Positions 32,733-41,836 of a DNA stretch of 64,000 nucleotides are shown in pieces. A program made the position numbers and the translations under genes. Source of the stretch: JAAFIW01 sp031414805 (GTDB lineage Bacteria; Pseudomonadota; Gammaproteobacteria; Burkholderiales; Burkholderiaceae_C); the NCBI GenBank assembly GCA_031414805.1, contig JANOQJ010000073.1, forward strand, positions 1 through 64,000. Direction: 5' to 3'. How positions within the stretch are numbered: position 1 is the stretch's first letter; each line of letters begins with the position of its first letter. The notes beneath the pieces were generated by a model, which saw nothing but the letters and a program-made list of their open reading frames with translations, searched no databases and was not told where the DNA came from.

Positions 32733-33467
32733 ATGAGCACCACCGCCGACCTCGTCTCCGCCCTGAAAAAAGAGCTGAAGGCCGCCCAGATGACCTATGC
32801 CGACCTGGCGCTGGCGCTGGGCATGGCCGAGTCCAGCGTCAAGCGCATGCTGGCCAAGGGCGACATGCCGCTGTCGCGTATCGACGCGATGTGTCGCGCT
32901 TTGAAAATTGACTTTGCCGACCTGGCCCGCCGGGTGGCCGACGCCCAGCCCTTGCTCAGTGAAATGACGGCGGAGCAGGAACGCGCAGTGGTGGCCGACA
33001 AGAAACTGCTGCTGTGCGCTATTTGCGTGCTCAGCCAGTGGACGCTGGAGCAGATCACCGCGCAATACACGCTGAGCACCGCTGAGGGCATTAAATACCT
33101 GGCGCAGCTGGACCGTATCGGCATCATCGAGCTGCGCCCGCTGAACCGCTACCGCCTGAAACTGGCCAAGGCTTTCCGCTGGCGCCCGCATGGCCCGGTG
33201 ATGAACTACTTTCGTGAAAACGCGGCGCTGGACTATTTTTCAGGCGGGTTTGACGGCATGGGCGAAGGTGTGCTGCTGGTGCACGGCAGCATCAGCCAGG
33301 GCTTGGCACCGTCGTTTCTGGAGCGGCTGCAGCGCGTGGCGCAAGACTTTGCGCAGCAGCACCAGACCGATCAAAAAATGGCCGAGAAAGACAAGGCGGG
33401 TTACACCTTGCTGTTGGCCATGCGCAGCTGGGAATTTGAGGCCTTTGCGGCACTGCGTCGCGGATAA
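32733..33467 (+). CDS. XRE-family transcriptional regulator
   Basis: A 244-residue protein. Residues 1-65 form an XRE helix-turn-helix (TYADLALALGMAESSVKRML). The remainder is an uncharacterised helical domain with LLCAICVLSQWTLEQITAQY, LDRIGIIELRPLNRYRLKLA and a closing LLLAMRSWEFEAFAALRR. No inducer-binding motif is recognised. The ATG at 32733 is favoured over one ten codons earlier because the HTH then starts normally. It is convergent with the VirK/YbjX gene, the two ending within three bases. Confidence 0.8.
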   Translation: MSTTADLVSALKKELKAAQMTYADLALALGMAESSVKRMLAKGDMPLSRIDAMCRALKIDFADLARRVADAQPLLSEMTAEQERAVVADKKLLLCAICVLSQWTLEQITAQYTLSTAEGIKYLAQLDRIGIIELRPLNRYRLKLAKAFRWRPHGPVMNYFRENAALDYFSGGFDGMGEGVLLVHGSISQGLAPSFLERLQRVAQDFAQQHQTDQKMAEKDKAGYTLLLAMRSWEFEAFAALRRG

Positions 33468-33469
33468 AC

Positions 33470-34663
33470 CTAAATCAAACTGCTAGGGCCTGTTTCCAGA
33501 ATGCGCGACGACTGAGGACGGGAACGCACCTTGCCGGGCATCAGTTCTTCCATCGGGCGCTCGCGCCGTGCCTGGAATTTTTGTTCCGGCTCTTCTGGTT
33601 CGAACTCCGAGTTCATGCTTCTTGTCACGCGGGTCATGCGTGCGTCGCGGCCAGGGCGTTGCAGGGCTTGGCGCATTTCGCGGCGCAGCAGGCTGCTGGT
33701 ACGCAGCCAGTAGTCGGCGCGCTGGATTTGTCGGGCGCGCTTTTCAGGCGACAGGGCGGTTGCGGCGAGGCTGTCGTCCGAGCTGGTGGGCAGCACGATC
33801 CAGCCGGGTGGGCCGGGGCGGGCATCAAAATGCCGCCACAGCGCTTCATAGCTGTCTTTCACGCGCAGCGCGGTGTCGCGGTTACGGGCGCTGTAGCGAT
33901 AAGGCCAGCCCTTGAGCTGGTGCCAGCGCGGATCCAGCCCCACCAGATGCAAGCCCCAATGGCGCGCCAGCTCCTGCATCACCCGCACCATGAGCACCGG
34001 TGCTTTCCAGCCTTGCAAGGCTTGCGCCATCTCTATCGGCGACAGGCGCAACGAAGGATGGCGCTGACCACGCATGCCGCCAATGACCAAAGATGCTTCG
34101 CCTTCCACGCGAAACCGGCTGAACGCCACCACGGCAACATCCAGCGCGCGCGTCATGTGTTGCACATCCGGGGCGCGGCGCACCGACAGGGACAAAAGCA
34201 GTTCGCCCTCGGGGCTGTTCACCGGCGCACGGGTCAGCTGCAAGCGCATGTGTTCGTAGCCGGGCAAGGGCGGCAGCTCCACCAACACCAGGGGCTGGTT
34301 GCTGTTCAGCTGCGCCAAAGGGCCGGGCTGGAAGGCCAGCTCCGTCCAGTCCATGTAATCAATCAGTTGCGAGATGCGCTCTTGAATGGTTGTCAAGCGG
34401 TTCACATGCGGTTGCACGGCGCGCAAATACTCGCCCTCCAGGTCATCCAGCACACCGCGGGTGTGTAGCTCGTACACAACACCCATCCAGCGCTTCATTT
34501 CAGTCGGGTAAGCCAGCAACGCGTACGCGGTACGTGCGACCAGACGCAAACGACCCCACTGCCCATTGCGGGTCGGCGTGGCAGCCGCCCACAGAATGGC
34601 TTTCCACGGGTTGGGTTTGCGGTTGTAAGAGGCGAATGCACCCGATGGGGCTGTGGTAGTCAT
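33470..34663 (-). CDS. VirK/YbjX-family (DUF535) protein
   Basis: A 397-residue protein. Family stretches are ERISQLIDYMDWTELAF, NSPEGELLLSLSVRR, VIGGMRGQRHPS, and YRYSARNRDTALRVKDSYEA near the C-terminus. Relatives in enterobacteria affect resistance to antimicrobial peptides and virulence, with biochemical activity unknown. The C-terminal 70 residues (RREMRQALQRPGRDARMTRV...) are basic and variable. The start at 34663 gives the usual N-terminus; an in-frame ATG lies 17 codons upstream. Faces the FIST gene across a 100-bp spacer. Confidence 0.75.
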   Translation of the reverse strand: MTTTAPSGAFASYNRKPNPWKAILWAAATPTRNGQWGRLRLVARTAYALLAYPTEMKRWMGVVYELHTRGVLDDLEGEYLRAVQPHVNRLTTIQERISQLIDYMDWTELAFQPGPLAQLNSNQPLVLVELPPLPGYEHMRLQLTRAPVNSPEGELLLSLSVRRAPDVQHMTRALDVAVVAFSRFRVEGEASLVIGGMRGQRHPSLRLSPIEMAQALQGWKAPVLMVRVMQELARHWGLHLVGLDPRWHQLKGWPYRYSARNRDTALRVKDSYEALWRHFDARPGPPGWIVLPTSSDDSLAATALSPEKRARQIQRADYWLRTSSLLRREMRQALQRPGRDARMTRVTRSMNSEFEPEEPEQKFQARRERPMEELMPGKVRSRPQSSRILETGPSSLI

Positions 34664-34764
34664 GTGGACGCCAGTTGGATTTCCAAAGATAGACAGCCTA
34701 ACACTGTAGAACATAGAACTACATGCGGCAAGTCCCTGCGCGTACCGGCGGGGGGTTTAAGGCA

Positions 34765-36045
34765 TCAGGCGGGCATGGCGAATACCGTCAGCACGCCGGT
34801 GTAGCCATACAAGTGGTGGCGCGCAATTTCGCCGCCCGCAAAAAACCCGACCAACGGCACGTCGCCCAGCGCACGGCGCACGATTTGCAATTCGGCGCTC
34901 GGCGCACCGAAATGCGGGCCCCCACGCCCCGCGCAACTGATGTAGATGGCACCGGCCATGCGGCGGGCCGGGTTGGGCAGGGCATCCGGCTCAGAGGTGG
35001 CCAGTGCCGTGGCGACCGACAAGGCCATTTCTTGCGGCTCCAGCTCTTCGCGAATTTCGGCGCAGATGCGCATCAGATCGGCCCGTGCGGCGGCCGCATG
35101 TCGCTGGCAAAAAGCCAACCGCATGCCGGGTCGCACGCGCGAGGCAATGGCTACGCCGTTGCGGGTGGGGTCCAGGCCGATGATGTGGCGCACCTGCGTG
35201 TCGCTACCAAAGTTGCCGGTGCGAGAGACCATCACACCGCTTGGCGCGTCGGCAGGATCGGTCAGGCCCACCAGGGTGGCACGCACTTTGGCCAGCGCGG
35301 CGCGCGGCTCATTCAGCGAAATGCCTAGATCATCCATGAGCACCTGCAGCGCGGGCTGGCCGTCCAGCGCCAGCACTACATGCTCGTCGGCCTGTGTGAT
35401 TTCATGTACCGGCGAAATCGGCAAACAGCCTTGGGTAACACGTGAGATCAGGTTCACCCCCTCGCCAAACGCGACCCCCGACAAGCCGCCGCTGAACACG
35501 CCGCTGGCGGCCCCCTGGCCCTTGATGTTGCCGTTGCCGCCCACCGCAAACTGCACGGCCGCGCTGCGGCTGGAAGACAGCCCGCCAAACAGATAGCCGG
35601 TGGCGGTGCGCTGGGCCAGCTCGGCAATCAGCTCGGCCATGTCGGGGGTGCCGCCGTCAGCATGAATCAAGGCAGTGTGCGGCTCAAACCCAATGCCAGG
35701 GCCGGTGCCCAGTGGTGCCACACCCGAAAACACGCGGTATTGGTCGGCAGGGAGCGCGCACAACATCACCGATAGTGCCGGCTCGTCGATGTATTCCACG
35801 TTGTTGGCGGCCACACCCACACCCACCGTGCCCGCCCAGTCAGTGACTTCGGGCAGCTCGGCGCTCAGGTGATCCAGGATGTGCTGTGCTGAACCCGCAA
35901 AGTGGTCGGTGATGTACAGCAAGCCCAGGGTGGGCGCGGCGGCAAAGCCTTTGAGCGCCATTTGGGCCCGCAACTGCGCCAGCACCAATGCACAGGCGAA
36001 TGGCCACTGCGGGTGGGTGGCATGGGCGCTAGGGAAAAGTTTCAT
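34765..36045 (-). CDS. FIST-domain signal-sensing protein
   Basis: A 426-residue protein with FIST_N followed by FIST_C, predicted small-ligand sensors often linked to signal transduction. Visible segments are TLGLLYITDHFAGSAQHILD, WAGTVGVGVAANNVEYIDEP, GYLFGGLSSSRS, and near the end GAIYISCAGRGGPHFGAPSA and LVGFFAGGEIARHHLYGYTG. The closing FAGGEI...GYTGVLTVF is a FIST_C hallmark. No kinase or cyclase is fused or adjacent, so its output partner is unknown. Cytosolic, no leader. Confidence 0.85.
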   Translation of the reverse strand: MKLFPSAHATHPQWPFACALVLAQLRAQMALKGFAAAPTLGLLYITDHFAGSAQHILDHLSAELPEVTDWAGTVGVGVAANNVEYIDEPALSVMLCALPADQYRVFSGVAPLGTGPGIGFEPHTALIHADGGTPDMAELIAELAQRTATGYLFGGLSSSRSAAVQFAVGGNGNIKGQGAASGVFSGGLSGVAFGEGVNLISRVTQGCLPISPVHEITQADEHVVLALDGQPALQVLMDDLGISLNEPRAALAKVRATLVGLTDPADAPSGVMVSRTGNFGSDTQVRHIIGLDPTRNGVAIASRVRPGMRLAFCQRHAAAARADLMRICAEIREELEPQEMALSVATALATSEPDALPNPARRMAGAIYISCAGRGGPHFGAPSAELQIVRRALGDVPLVGFFAGGEIARHHLYGYTGVLTVFAMPA

Positions 36046-36158
36046 GGGGGAATGACGGGAAGACTTCGGTTGCGCCGTGAATGACGGGATGACGGGGGAT
36101 GGGCTGTTGCGTCATCTGTCATGGTCGCGCAGCGCCGTCATCTGTCATCTGTCATCAA
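36046..36158. promoter_or_regulatory. Spacer rich in GTCATCTGTCAT motifs
   Basis: Contains GTCATCTGTCAT at 36111 and a doubled GTCATCTGTCATCTGTCATC at 36137-36156 that runs into the phaM stop codon, plus ATGACGGGATGACGGG. The motif matches spacers at 4.69 and 38.2 kb. Confidence 0.45.
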
Positions 36159-36832
36159 CGCGTAGTTTTACGGGCTGCCTTGGAGGCGGGTTTGCGGGTG
36201 GTCTTGGCGGCTGATTTAACGGCATTTGTGCCGCCTGCCCTTGTAGATGCTGCTCGACCAGCTACGCTATTGGTAGCAACCTTGGCCATGCTGGTGGCGG
36301 TTTTGAGGGCCCCTTTGGCCATGTTTTTGGTGGCATCCAGGGTGTTCTGGCGGGCCACGTCTTTCATGGCACCCGCAGCAATCTGCTGGAACTGCTGGGT
36401 CAAAGACCCCCACCACGCCAGCGGATCGACCACGCCTTTGACGCCATTTTTCTCCGCCGTTTCGTTCACCTTGTCAGTGACTTTCTGTACGCTGGCCGCC
36501 ATGGTATCTGCCGCCTTGAGTTTCAGCGCGTTGGCCACATCGCCCATGTTGAAGTTCATGCCCTTCAGGGTGGCCAGGGTCATTTTTTGCACTTCCAGGG
36601 CCTGAATGGTGGCACCCAGCGCTTTGGAGTTCTGGTCGAGCCAGAAATGCACGGCTTTGAGCTCTTCAATGCGCTTTTCCAGGTCTTCCACATTCAGCGT
36701 GGGGGCGACCCAGCTGGACAGGTTGGGCAGTTGCGGGATGTTCTGTGACGCGCCCTTGGCGATGTTTTGCAGAAAGTCAAAGCCCGGCACGAACTTGCCA
36801 AATCCCAAGTTGTTTGAGTCGCTCATAAACAC
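36155..36832 (-). CDS. phaM: PHA granule-associated protein, PhaM type
   Basis: A 225-residue protein. Residues 10-60 have the PhaM start (FVPGFDFLQNIAKGASQNI, PNLSSWVAPTLNVEDLEKRI), then ELKAVHFWLDQNSKALGATI and a long helical part. The last 60 residues are Lys/Ala-rich and basic (AKTTRKPASKAARKTTR), the part that binds DNA in Ralstonia PhaM, linking PHA granules to the nucleoid and activating PhaC. A stretch NSVAGRAASTRAGG coincides with a degenerate copy of the dispersed repeat (36238-36270). A plain phasin is the alternative. Confidence 0.85.
   Translation of the reverse strand: MFMSDSNNLGFGKFVPGFDFLQNIAKGASQNIPQLPNLSSWVAPTLNVEDLEKRIEELKAVHFWLDQNSKALGATIQALEVQKMTLATLKGMNFNMGDVANALKLKAADTMAASVQKVTDKVNETAEKNGVKGVVDPLAWWGSLTQQFQQIAAGAMKDVARQNTLDATKNMAKGALKTATSMAKVATNSVAGRAASTRAGGTNAVKSAAKTTRKPASKAARKTTR
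36236..36272 (-). repeat. Degenerate dispersed repeat, copy 12, inside phaM
   Basis: On the coding strand AATAGCGTAGCTGGTCGAGC then AGCATCTACAAGGGC matches the repeat with a few changes and encodes NSVAGRAASTRA. Confidence 0.6.
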
Positions 36833-37086
36833 TCCAAAAGTTGACGTTCAAGAACCGGTTGCACAGCCTGTGTGACATGGCACCCAGGCGTGGCGCGTCC
36901 AGCTTACCCCAGCGCGCCGCCAGCGGCCAGTGTTGTCGGCCACAAAAGCTCAGGGGAAACCTGAACAGCGTTCCAAGGCGTTTTGTCGGCCAAACGGATG
37001 GATGACGGTTGAATTTGATGACAAATCGGCATCTAGCCCTTGTAAATACTGCTCAAGCAGCTATATAAAACATAGCAATATGTTCG
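36833..37086. other. Intergenic upstream of phaM
   Basis: 254 bp with one dispersed repeat copy near its right end. The phaM promoter should lie here, but no clear elements were found. Confidence 0.4.
37022..37080 (-). repeat. Dispersed repeat, copy 13
   Basis: Minus-strand copy, TAGCCCTTGTAAATACTGCT then CAAGCAGCTATATAAAA on the plus strand. Confidence 0.88.
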
Positions 37087-38112
37087 TTAAACGGGATGTG
37101 GCGCACGACTGGCCGCCCGCAGTGCCCACAGCACGCCGGCCACCAGCAACACCATGCCCAGCAGGGTGAACACACTGGGTGCCTGGCCACGCAGAATGAG
37201 CACGTAGGTCAAGGCGGCCAGGGTTTCAAACACGATGAGCTGGCCCGCCAGGTGCGTGGGCAGGCGCTGGCTGGCTTCGTTCCAGCACACCGTGCCCAAC
37301 CACGAGGCCAGCAAGCCGGTAACCAGCATCAGCCACACAAACCGCTCGGGCGTGGGGCCGCCGGGCAGGCTGATGGGTTGCGCCGACACGGCATTCCACG
37401 CCCAGAAAGCCACCCCGCACAGCAGCGCCAGGGGCAGGGTCACCACGCCTTGGGCGGTGGCCCAGGTGCGGGGGCTGCGGCCGGCATGCTGGCGCAACCA
37501 GTCGGCATTGCGCAGTGGATACCAGGTCCAGCAGGCCACCGCAAACAAGGCCAGCAACGCACCCAGACCGTAGCGGCCCCAATCCACACCGGACTGACTC
37601 TGGTCGCGCAAGTGCTGCATTTCCACCTGGTTGACCAAGCCAATGCCCACCGCAATCAGCAGCAACGACGGCAGCAAACTGCGCCAGGGCAGACGTGCGT
37701 CGCTGGAGCCCTTGCGGCCCTTGTCCCTGGCGTGTGCGCACAGCGCAATCACCACCGGCAGCGTGCCAATGATTACGGTGGGCAACGGCCCGCCCGCGCG
37801 CTGAATGGCGGCGGCCAGGCACAGGTAGTACAAGAGGTTGCCCACCGCCGTCAGCTTGAGCGCCTCGATCCAGTCAGCACGGCTCAGCCGCGCCAGCGCT
37901 TTGCGATCCAGCCAGGCCAGCGGCAAGGCAATCAAGCCAAACGCCAGGTAGCGCCCCACCGACAGCAGGGCCGCCGGGTAATCAGGCAGCAGCAGCGGAA
38001 TGACAAACACCAGGCCCCAGACGGCTCCGGCGAGCAGGGCAAACAGGGTGCCGGTCCAGAGTTTGAAGAATGAAGGGGCGGGGTGAAAAGTGTGGTGCGG
38101 GGCGGGTTGCAT
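37087..38112 (-). CDS. EamA-family (DMT) transporter
   Basis: A 341-residue inner-membrane protein with ten segments and two EamA repeats (LFALLAGAVWGLVFVIPLLL near residue 23, and GTVCWNEASQRLPTHLAGQL near 275). Such proteins export amino acids or metabolites. Its promoter region adjoins an AraC regulator encoded 155 bp upstream on the same strand, a common pairing where the regulator switches on the exporter. Substrate is unknown. Confidence 0.85.
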   Translation of the reverse strand: MQPAPHHTFHPAPSFFKLWTGTLFALLAGAVWGLVFVIPLLLPDYPAALLSVGRYLAFGLIALPLAWLDRKALARLSRADWIEALKLTAVGNLLYYLCLAAAIQRAGGPLPTVIIGTLPVVIALCAHARDKGRKGSSDARLPWRSLLPSLLLIAVGIGLVNQVEMQHLRDQSQSGVDWGRYGLGALLALFAVACWTWYPLRNADWLRQHAGRSPRTWATAQGVVTLPLALLCGVAFWAWNAVSAQPISLPGGPTPERFVWLMLVTGLLASWLGTVCWNEASQRLPTHLAGQLIVFETLAALTYVLILRGQAPSVFTLLGMVLLVAGVLWALRAASRAPHPV

Positions 38113-38266
38113 GGCACGCAGTTTGCCTACCTGCGCCGGCGCTGTCTTGCACCAGATTGCGGTGCGCGGGGGTGACGAATGACTTCGTCGCTAAGCGGCG
38201 TCGATGACAGATGGCCGAACGGCGACGCCGTCATGCCGGCCGACAGGCCGCGTCATTCGTCATATG
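38113..38266. promoter_or_regulatory. Spacer between AraC regulator and EamA transporter
   Basis: Contains TGATGACAGATGG near 38203 and GTCATTCGTCATATGTCATG near 38252, related to the motif clusters at 4.69 and 36.1 kb. It may hold the exporter promoter. Confidence 0.4.
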
Positions 38267-39121
38267 TCATGGGCCGAGAACCTGGCGCTGGTAGCGGGCC
38301 GGTGTCAGGCCGTAGCGCTGGGCAAAGCTGCGCGTCAGGTGGGGTTGGTCGGTCAAGCCGACGGTGGCGGCCACATGTGCCAGCGATTCGCCACGCGCCA
38401 GGTGCTGCTTGGCGGCAAACAGCCGCAGCGCCATCAGCATCTGATGCGGCGTGCTGTGGTGGCGGGCCTTGAACATGCGCAGGAAATGAAACGGGCTGAG
38501 CTGGGCGATGCGGGCCAGGTCGTCCAGCCGCAGGGGTTGATCCAGGTGCGCCCGCATGTAGTCAATCACCCGCTGGAAATCGTCGCCAGCGCTTACGGCA
38601 TGCGCACGTGGCATGCGGGCGTGGGGGCGCAGTGTGTCGACCAGCAGGAGCAAGGCACTGTCAAAGGCCAGTGGCTCTTGCTGAGGCTCGCATGACGTCC
38701 ATAAAGTTTGTAGCAAACCACTCACGCGCCGCGCCCGCGCCGCGTCATGCGCCACCGCCTGCGCAAACCACCAGCCCGCCTCGCCGCTGATGTCCTGCAG
38801 CACCGGCGCGTCCAGATAAATCATGCGGTAGCACCAGCCGCCGGGCGTTTCGGCCTTGCCGGTGTGCAGCTCGTCGGCGTTCATCAGCACCAGGCTGTCG
38901 CGCGGTGCCAGGTGCTCGCTGCCCCGGTAGCGAAAACGCTCCACGCCCGATTCAATCGCGCCCAGCCCAAAGGCCTCGTGGGTGTGCGGCTCAAAGGCTT
39001 GGTGGACGATGTGCGCGCGATAGAGCTCCACGCCGTCTCGGTGCGCAGGACGCGCAAACTGGGCACGGTCAGGCGTGCACAGGGACGAGAGGCCGGGTTG
39101 CAAAGGGGTGCCTGAACGCAT
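38267..39121 (-). CDS. AraC-family transcriptional regulator
   Basis: A 284-residue regulator. The N-terminal 150 residues form a cupin-like sensor (AHIVHQAFEPHTHEAFGLGA, LAPRDSLVLMNADELHTGKA). The C-terminal 100 residues hold the two helix-turn-helix motifs, with LARIAQLSPFHFLRMFKARH and a second near HVAATVGLTDQPHLTRSF, QRYGLTPARYQRQV. It lies directly upstream of the EamA transporter, which it probably controls. Confidence 0.88.
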   Translation of the reverse strand: MRSGTPLQPGLSSLCTPDRAQFARPAHRDGVELYRAHIVHQAFEPHTHEAFGLGAIESGVERFRYRGSEHLAPRDSLVLMNADELHTGKAETPGGWCYRMIYLDAPVLQDISGEAGWWFAQAVAHDAARARRVSGLLQTLWTSCEPQQEPLAFDSALLLLVDTLRPHARMPRAHAVSAGDDFQRVIDYMRAHLDQPLRLDDLARIAQLSPFHFLRMFKARHHSTPHQMLMALRLFAAKQHLARGESLAHVAATVGLTDQPHLTRSFAQRYGLTPARYQRQVLGP

Positions 39122-39180
39122 GGGGGCGCGATGATGGCATGCGCGCCGCTGGCTCGAAGCCGCTACCGGCCTTCATTTAT

Positions 39181-39240
39181 AAACAAAATGCGCTTTAGCC
39201 CTTATAAATACTGCTCAAGCAGCTATGTTTTGCATAGCAT
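39181..39240 (-). repeat. Dispersed repeat, copy 14
   Basis: Minus-strand copy, TTTAGCCCTTATAAATACTG then CTCAAGCAGCTATGTTTTG on the plus strand, in the divergent spacer between the AraC gene and ggt. Confidence 0.88.
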
Positions 39241-39388
39241 ATGAATAGCAATATTGCACCGCACAATCGCCCATTTACCTCGGTCTGACTATGGTTTTCC
39301 TTGAGTTGACAGCCCGGCCTGAGGCTTGCTTAATGAATTGACCATGACGAGCCACTGTGGCTTGCAGGTGAATTAATTCAGGAGCGCA

Positions 39389-41407
39389 GTGATGAAGAGC
39401 ACAGCTAAGAGCACGGCAAATGTGGGGCGCCAGCGTTGGCTCGCGCCGGTGGCGTTGAGCGCCGTAGCCCTGTGGGGTTGCGGCGGTGACGACGCCACCT
39501 CGCCAGCAGCCGCCATGCAGGCGTGCCTGCAAAGTGCAGGTACCACCACCGTGGTGGTGGGCTCCGGCCTGCCCGGCGACCCGGCCATTCCAGAGACGCA
39601 AACCGGCTACAAGCTCGGTAAAAAAGCCGTCACGGCGGCCAGTTTCATGGCCGTCACGGCCAATCCGCTGGCCACACAAGCCGGTTGCAACGTGCTGGCC
39701 GCAGGCGGCAGTGCAGTCGATGCCGCTGTGGCAGTGCAAGCGGTGTTGGGCCTGGTGGAGCCGCAATCGTCCGGTCTGGGCGGCGGTGCCTTCATGCTGC
39801 ACTACAACGCCACCACCAAACAAGTGCAAAGCTACGACGGGCGCGAAACCGCTCCGGCGGCAGCCACAGAAGACTATCTGCGCTTCGTGAGCGCGACCGA
39901 CCGCACCAACCCGCTGCCCAACCTGGGCTCGTCGTTTGCCAGCACCCGCGCCAGCGGCCGTTCCATCGGCACGCCCGGAGCGGTGCGCATGCTGGAACTG
40001 GCGCACCAAGACCACGGCCGCCAGGCCTGGAGCACCCTGTTTGCACCTGGCGTCAAGCTGGCCACAGACGGTTTCCCCATCAGTGGCCGCATGGCCGCAG
40101 CCATTGCCGGTGCGCGCAACGATTTTCTGCGTGACGCGGATGCCACCGCTTATTTCTTGAATGCTGATTTCACGCCCAAAGCCTTAGGCACCAACATCAA
40201 GAACCCTGACTACGCGGCCACCTTGAACAGCATTGCCCAGGGCGGTGCGAACGCGTTCTACACGGGGCCGATTGCCCAGTCCATCGTGAACAAAATCAAG
40301 GTCACCAGCGGTGGCGCCACCACCACGGTGGCCATCACCCCCGGCCTGACCGAGATGAGCGACCTGGCCAACTACCGCGCGCAACGTCGCGACCCGGTGT
40401 GCACCACCTACCGCAACACCTGGGTCTGCGGCATGGGACCCCCATCCTCGGGTGGCATTGCGGTGGCGCAGTCGTTAGGCATTCTGGAAAACTTTGACAT
40501 GGCTTCGGCCACCAACCGCCCCACTTTGGTGAACGACGAAGGCGGCAAGCCCTCGGTGCAAGGTGTGCACCTGGTCAGCGAAAGCCAGCGCCTGGCCTAC
40601 GCCGACCGCAACCTGTACGTGGCCGACACCGACTTTGTGTCGCTGCCCGGCGCAGGCGTGTCGTCCATGGTCGACAAGACTTACCTGAAAAACCGCGCAG
40701 GCTTGATCTCGCTGACCAGGAGCATGGGCACCGCCACCGCAGGCGTGTTCACCGCCGCGCGGCCTGCCGGTGTGAGCACGCAAGAGGGCAACGGCACCAC
40801 CCACATGTCCATCGTCGACAAGTACGGCAATGTGGTCGTGATGACCACCACCATCGAGGCGGGTATGGGCTCGTTTCACTTCACGCGCGGCTTTTTGCTG
40901 AACAACCAGTTGACCGATTTCTCGTTCGACCCGTCTGACGCCACCGGCGTGATTGCCAACCGCATCCAGCCGCTCAAGCGCCCCCGCAGCTCCATGGCAC
41001 CCACCCTGTTGTTTACCCAAGCGGCGGACGGCTCGCGCGGCGACTTCCTGATGGCCACTGGCTCGCCCGGCGGCGCAGCCATCATTCAGTTTGTGGTGAA
41101 AACCGTGGTCAGCGCGGTGGACTGGAAACTGGACGCCCAGCAAGCCACCTCCATGGTGAATTTCGGTGCCGGCAACAGCGTGACCACCGGCGTGGGCGGC
41201 GAGCACCCGTCGATTGACTCGACCAATACCGGCCTGAACGACCCGCTGCTCAACGGCCTGCGCAGCCTGGGCCACGTGGTCAGCTTCGCCGCCCAGTCCA
41301 GCGGCGTGTCCACCATCATCAAAACCCAGCAAAACGGGCGCACTGTGCTGGTCGGTGGGGCCGATCCACGGCGCGAAGGCATTGCATTGGGCGACGCGAT
41401 ACCTTGA
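39389..41407 (+). CDS. ggt: Gamma-glutamyltransferase, exported
   Basis: A 672-residue Ntn hydrolase precursor that cleaves glutathione and other gamma-glutamyl compounds in the periplasm. The leader ends LSAVALWGCGGDD, an imperfect lipobox (LWGC), so it may be a lipoprotein. Family blocks are NPLATQAGCNVLAAGGSAVD, EPQSSGLGGGAFMLHYN, and the self-cleavage site GNGTTHMSIVDKYGNVVVMT, in which the first Thr of TTHMS is the expected nucleophile of the small subunit. MGPPSSGGIAVAQ and GSPGGAAIIQFV are also present. It is slightly long owing to the leader. A 12-bp hairpin follows the stop. Confidence 0.92.
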   Translation: MMKSTAKSTANVGRQRWLAPVALSAVALWGCGGDDATSPAAAMQACLQSAGTTTVVVGSGLPGDPAIPETQTGYKLGKKAVTAASFMAVTANPLATQAGCNVLAAGGSAVDAAVAVQAVLGLVEPQSSGLGGGAFMLHYNATTKQVQSYDGRETAPAAATEDYLRFVSATDRTNPLPNLGSSFASTRASGRSIGTPGAVRMLELAHQDHGRQAWSTLFAPGVKLATDGFPISGRMAAAIAGARNDFLRDADATAYFLNADFTPKALGTNIKNPDYAATLNSIAQGGANAFYTGPIAQSIVNKIKVTSGGATTTVAITPGLTEMSDLANYRAQRRDPVCTTYRNTWVCGMGPPSSGGIAVAQSLGILENFDMASATNRPTLVNDEGGKPSVQGVHLVSESQRLAYADRNLYVADTDFVSLPGAGVSSMVDKTYLKNRAGLISLTRSMGTATAGVFTAARPAGVSTQEGNGTTHMSIVDKYGNVVVMTTTIEAGMGSFHFTRGFLLNNQLTDFSFDPSDATGVIANRIQPLKRPRSSMAPTLLFTQAADGSRGDFLMATGSPGGAAIIQFVVKTVVSAVDWKLDAQQATSMVNFGAGNSVTTGVGGEHPSIDSTNTGLNDPLLNGLRSLGHVVSFAAQSSGVSTIIKTQQNGRTVLVGGADPRREGIALGDAIP

Positions 41408-41418
41408 TGGTGTCTGAG

Positions 41419-41454
41419 GCGTTGCGGCCTTCCTCACAGGGCAGGCCGCAACGC
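41419..41454 (+). terminator. 12-bp stem-loop after ggt
   Basis: GCGTTGCGGCCT (41419-41430) pairs perfectly with AGGCCGCAACGC (41443-41454) around a 12-base loop. No T-tract follows, so termination efficiency is uncertain. Confidence 0.55.
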
Positions 41455-41458
41455 TGGC

Positions 41459-41493
41459 GATGTGTGCCGTTTTGGCGCAGAATGGCGCACATC
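41459..41493. promoter_or_regulatory. Inverted repeat upstream of the ParD-like/zeta toxin pair
   Basis: GATGTGTGCC (41459) and GGCGCACATC (41484) form an inverted repeat with one mismatch, ending 22 bases ahead of the antitoxin start. A position typical for an autoregulatory operator. Confidence 0.5.
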
Positions 41494-41515
41494 GCCGCAC
41501 TTCACGAGGTTTTTT

Positions 41516-41836
41516 ATGTCCGCTACCGCATTTGCCTCCGTCAAACTCCCTGCGTCCCTGGTTGACGCCGCCCGCCAAAGCGCCGCGCCCATGCGCCGCT
41601 CGGTCGCCAGCCAGATTGAATACTGGTCCACTTTGGGTCAAGTGGTCGAGCATTCGGGGTTGACCGCACAGGAGGCGCGGATGGCGATTGAGCGGTATGA
41701 GGCCAGCGCGCGCCAAGTAAATCAAACCCCAGCTCTGGCGGACTTGACCAGCCGTCTGCTGGCAGCGCAAGCCAGTGGCTCACTGACCAAGCGCGTACAA
41801 AGCATCGTGCAAGCCAACCGGCGACTGGCCAAGTAG
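41516..41836 (+). CDS. ParD-like antitoxin
   Basis: A 106-residue protein beginning SATAFASVKLPASLVDAARQ, then APMRRSVASQIEYWSTLGQV. This matches the ParD-like antitoxin family, with an N-terminal ribbon-helix-helix. The tail (LTSRLLAAQASGSLTKRVQS) likely binds the toxin. The start at 41516 follows GAGG eleven bases upstream. Its TAG is followed at once by the GTG of a zeta-toxin-like kinase gene, so the two form one operon. Confidence 0.8.
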   Translation: MSATAFASVKLPASLVDAARQSAAPMRRSVASQIEYWSTLGQVVEHSGLTAQEARMAIERYEASARQVNQTPALADLTSRLLAAQASGSLTKRVQSIVQANRRLAK

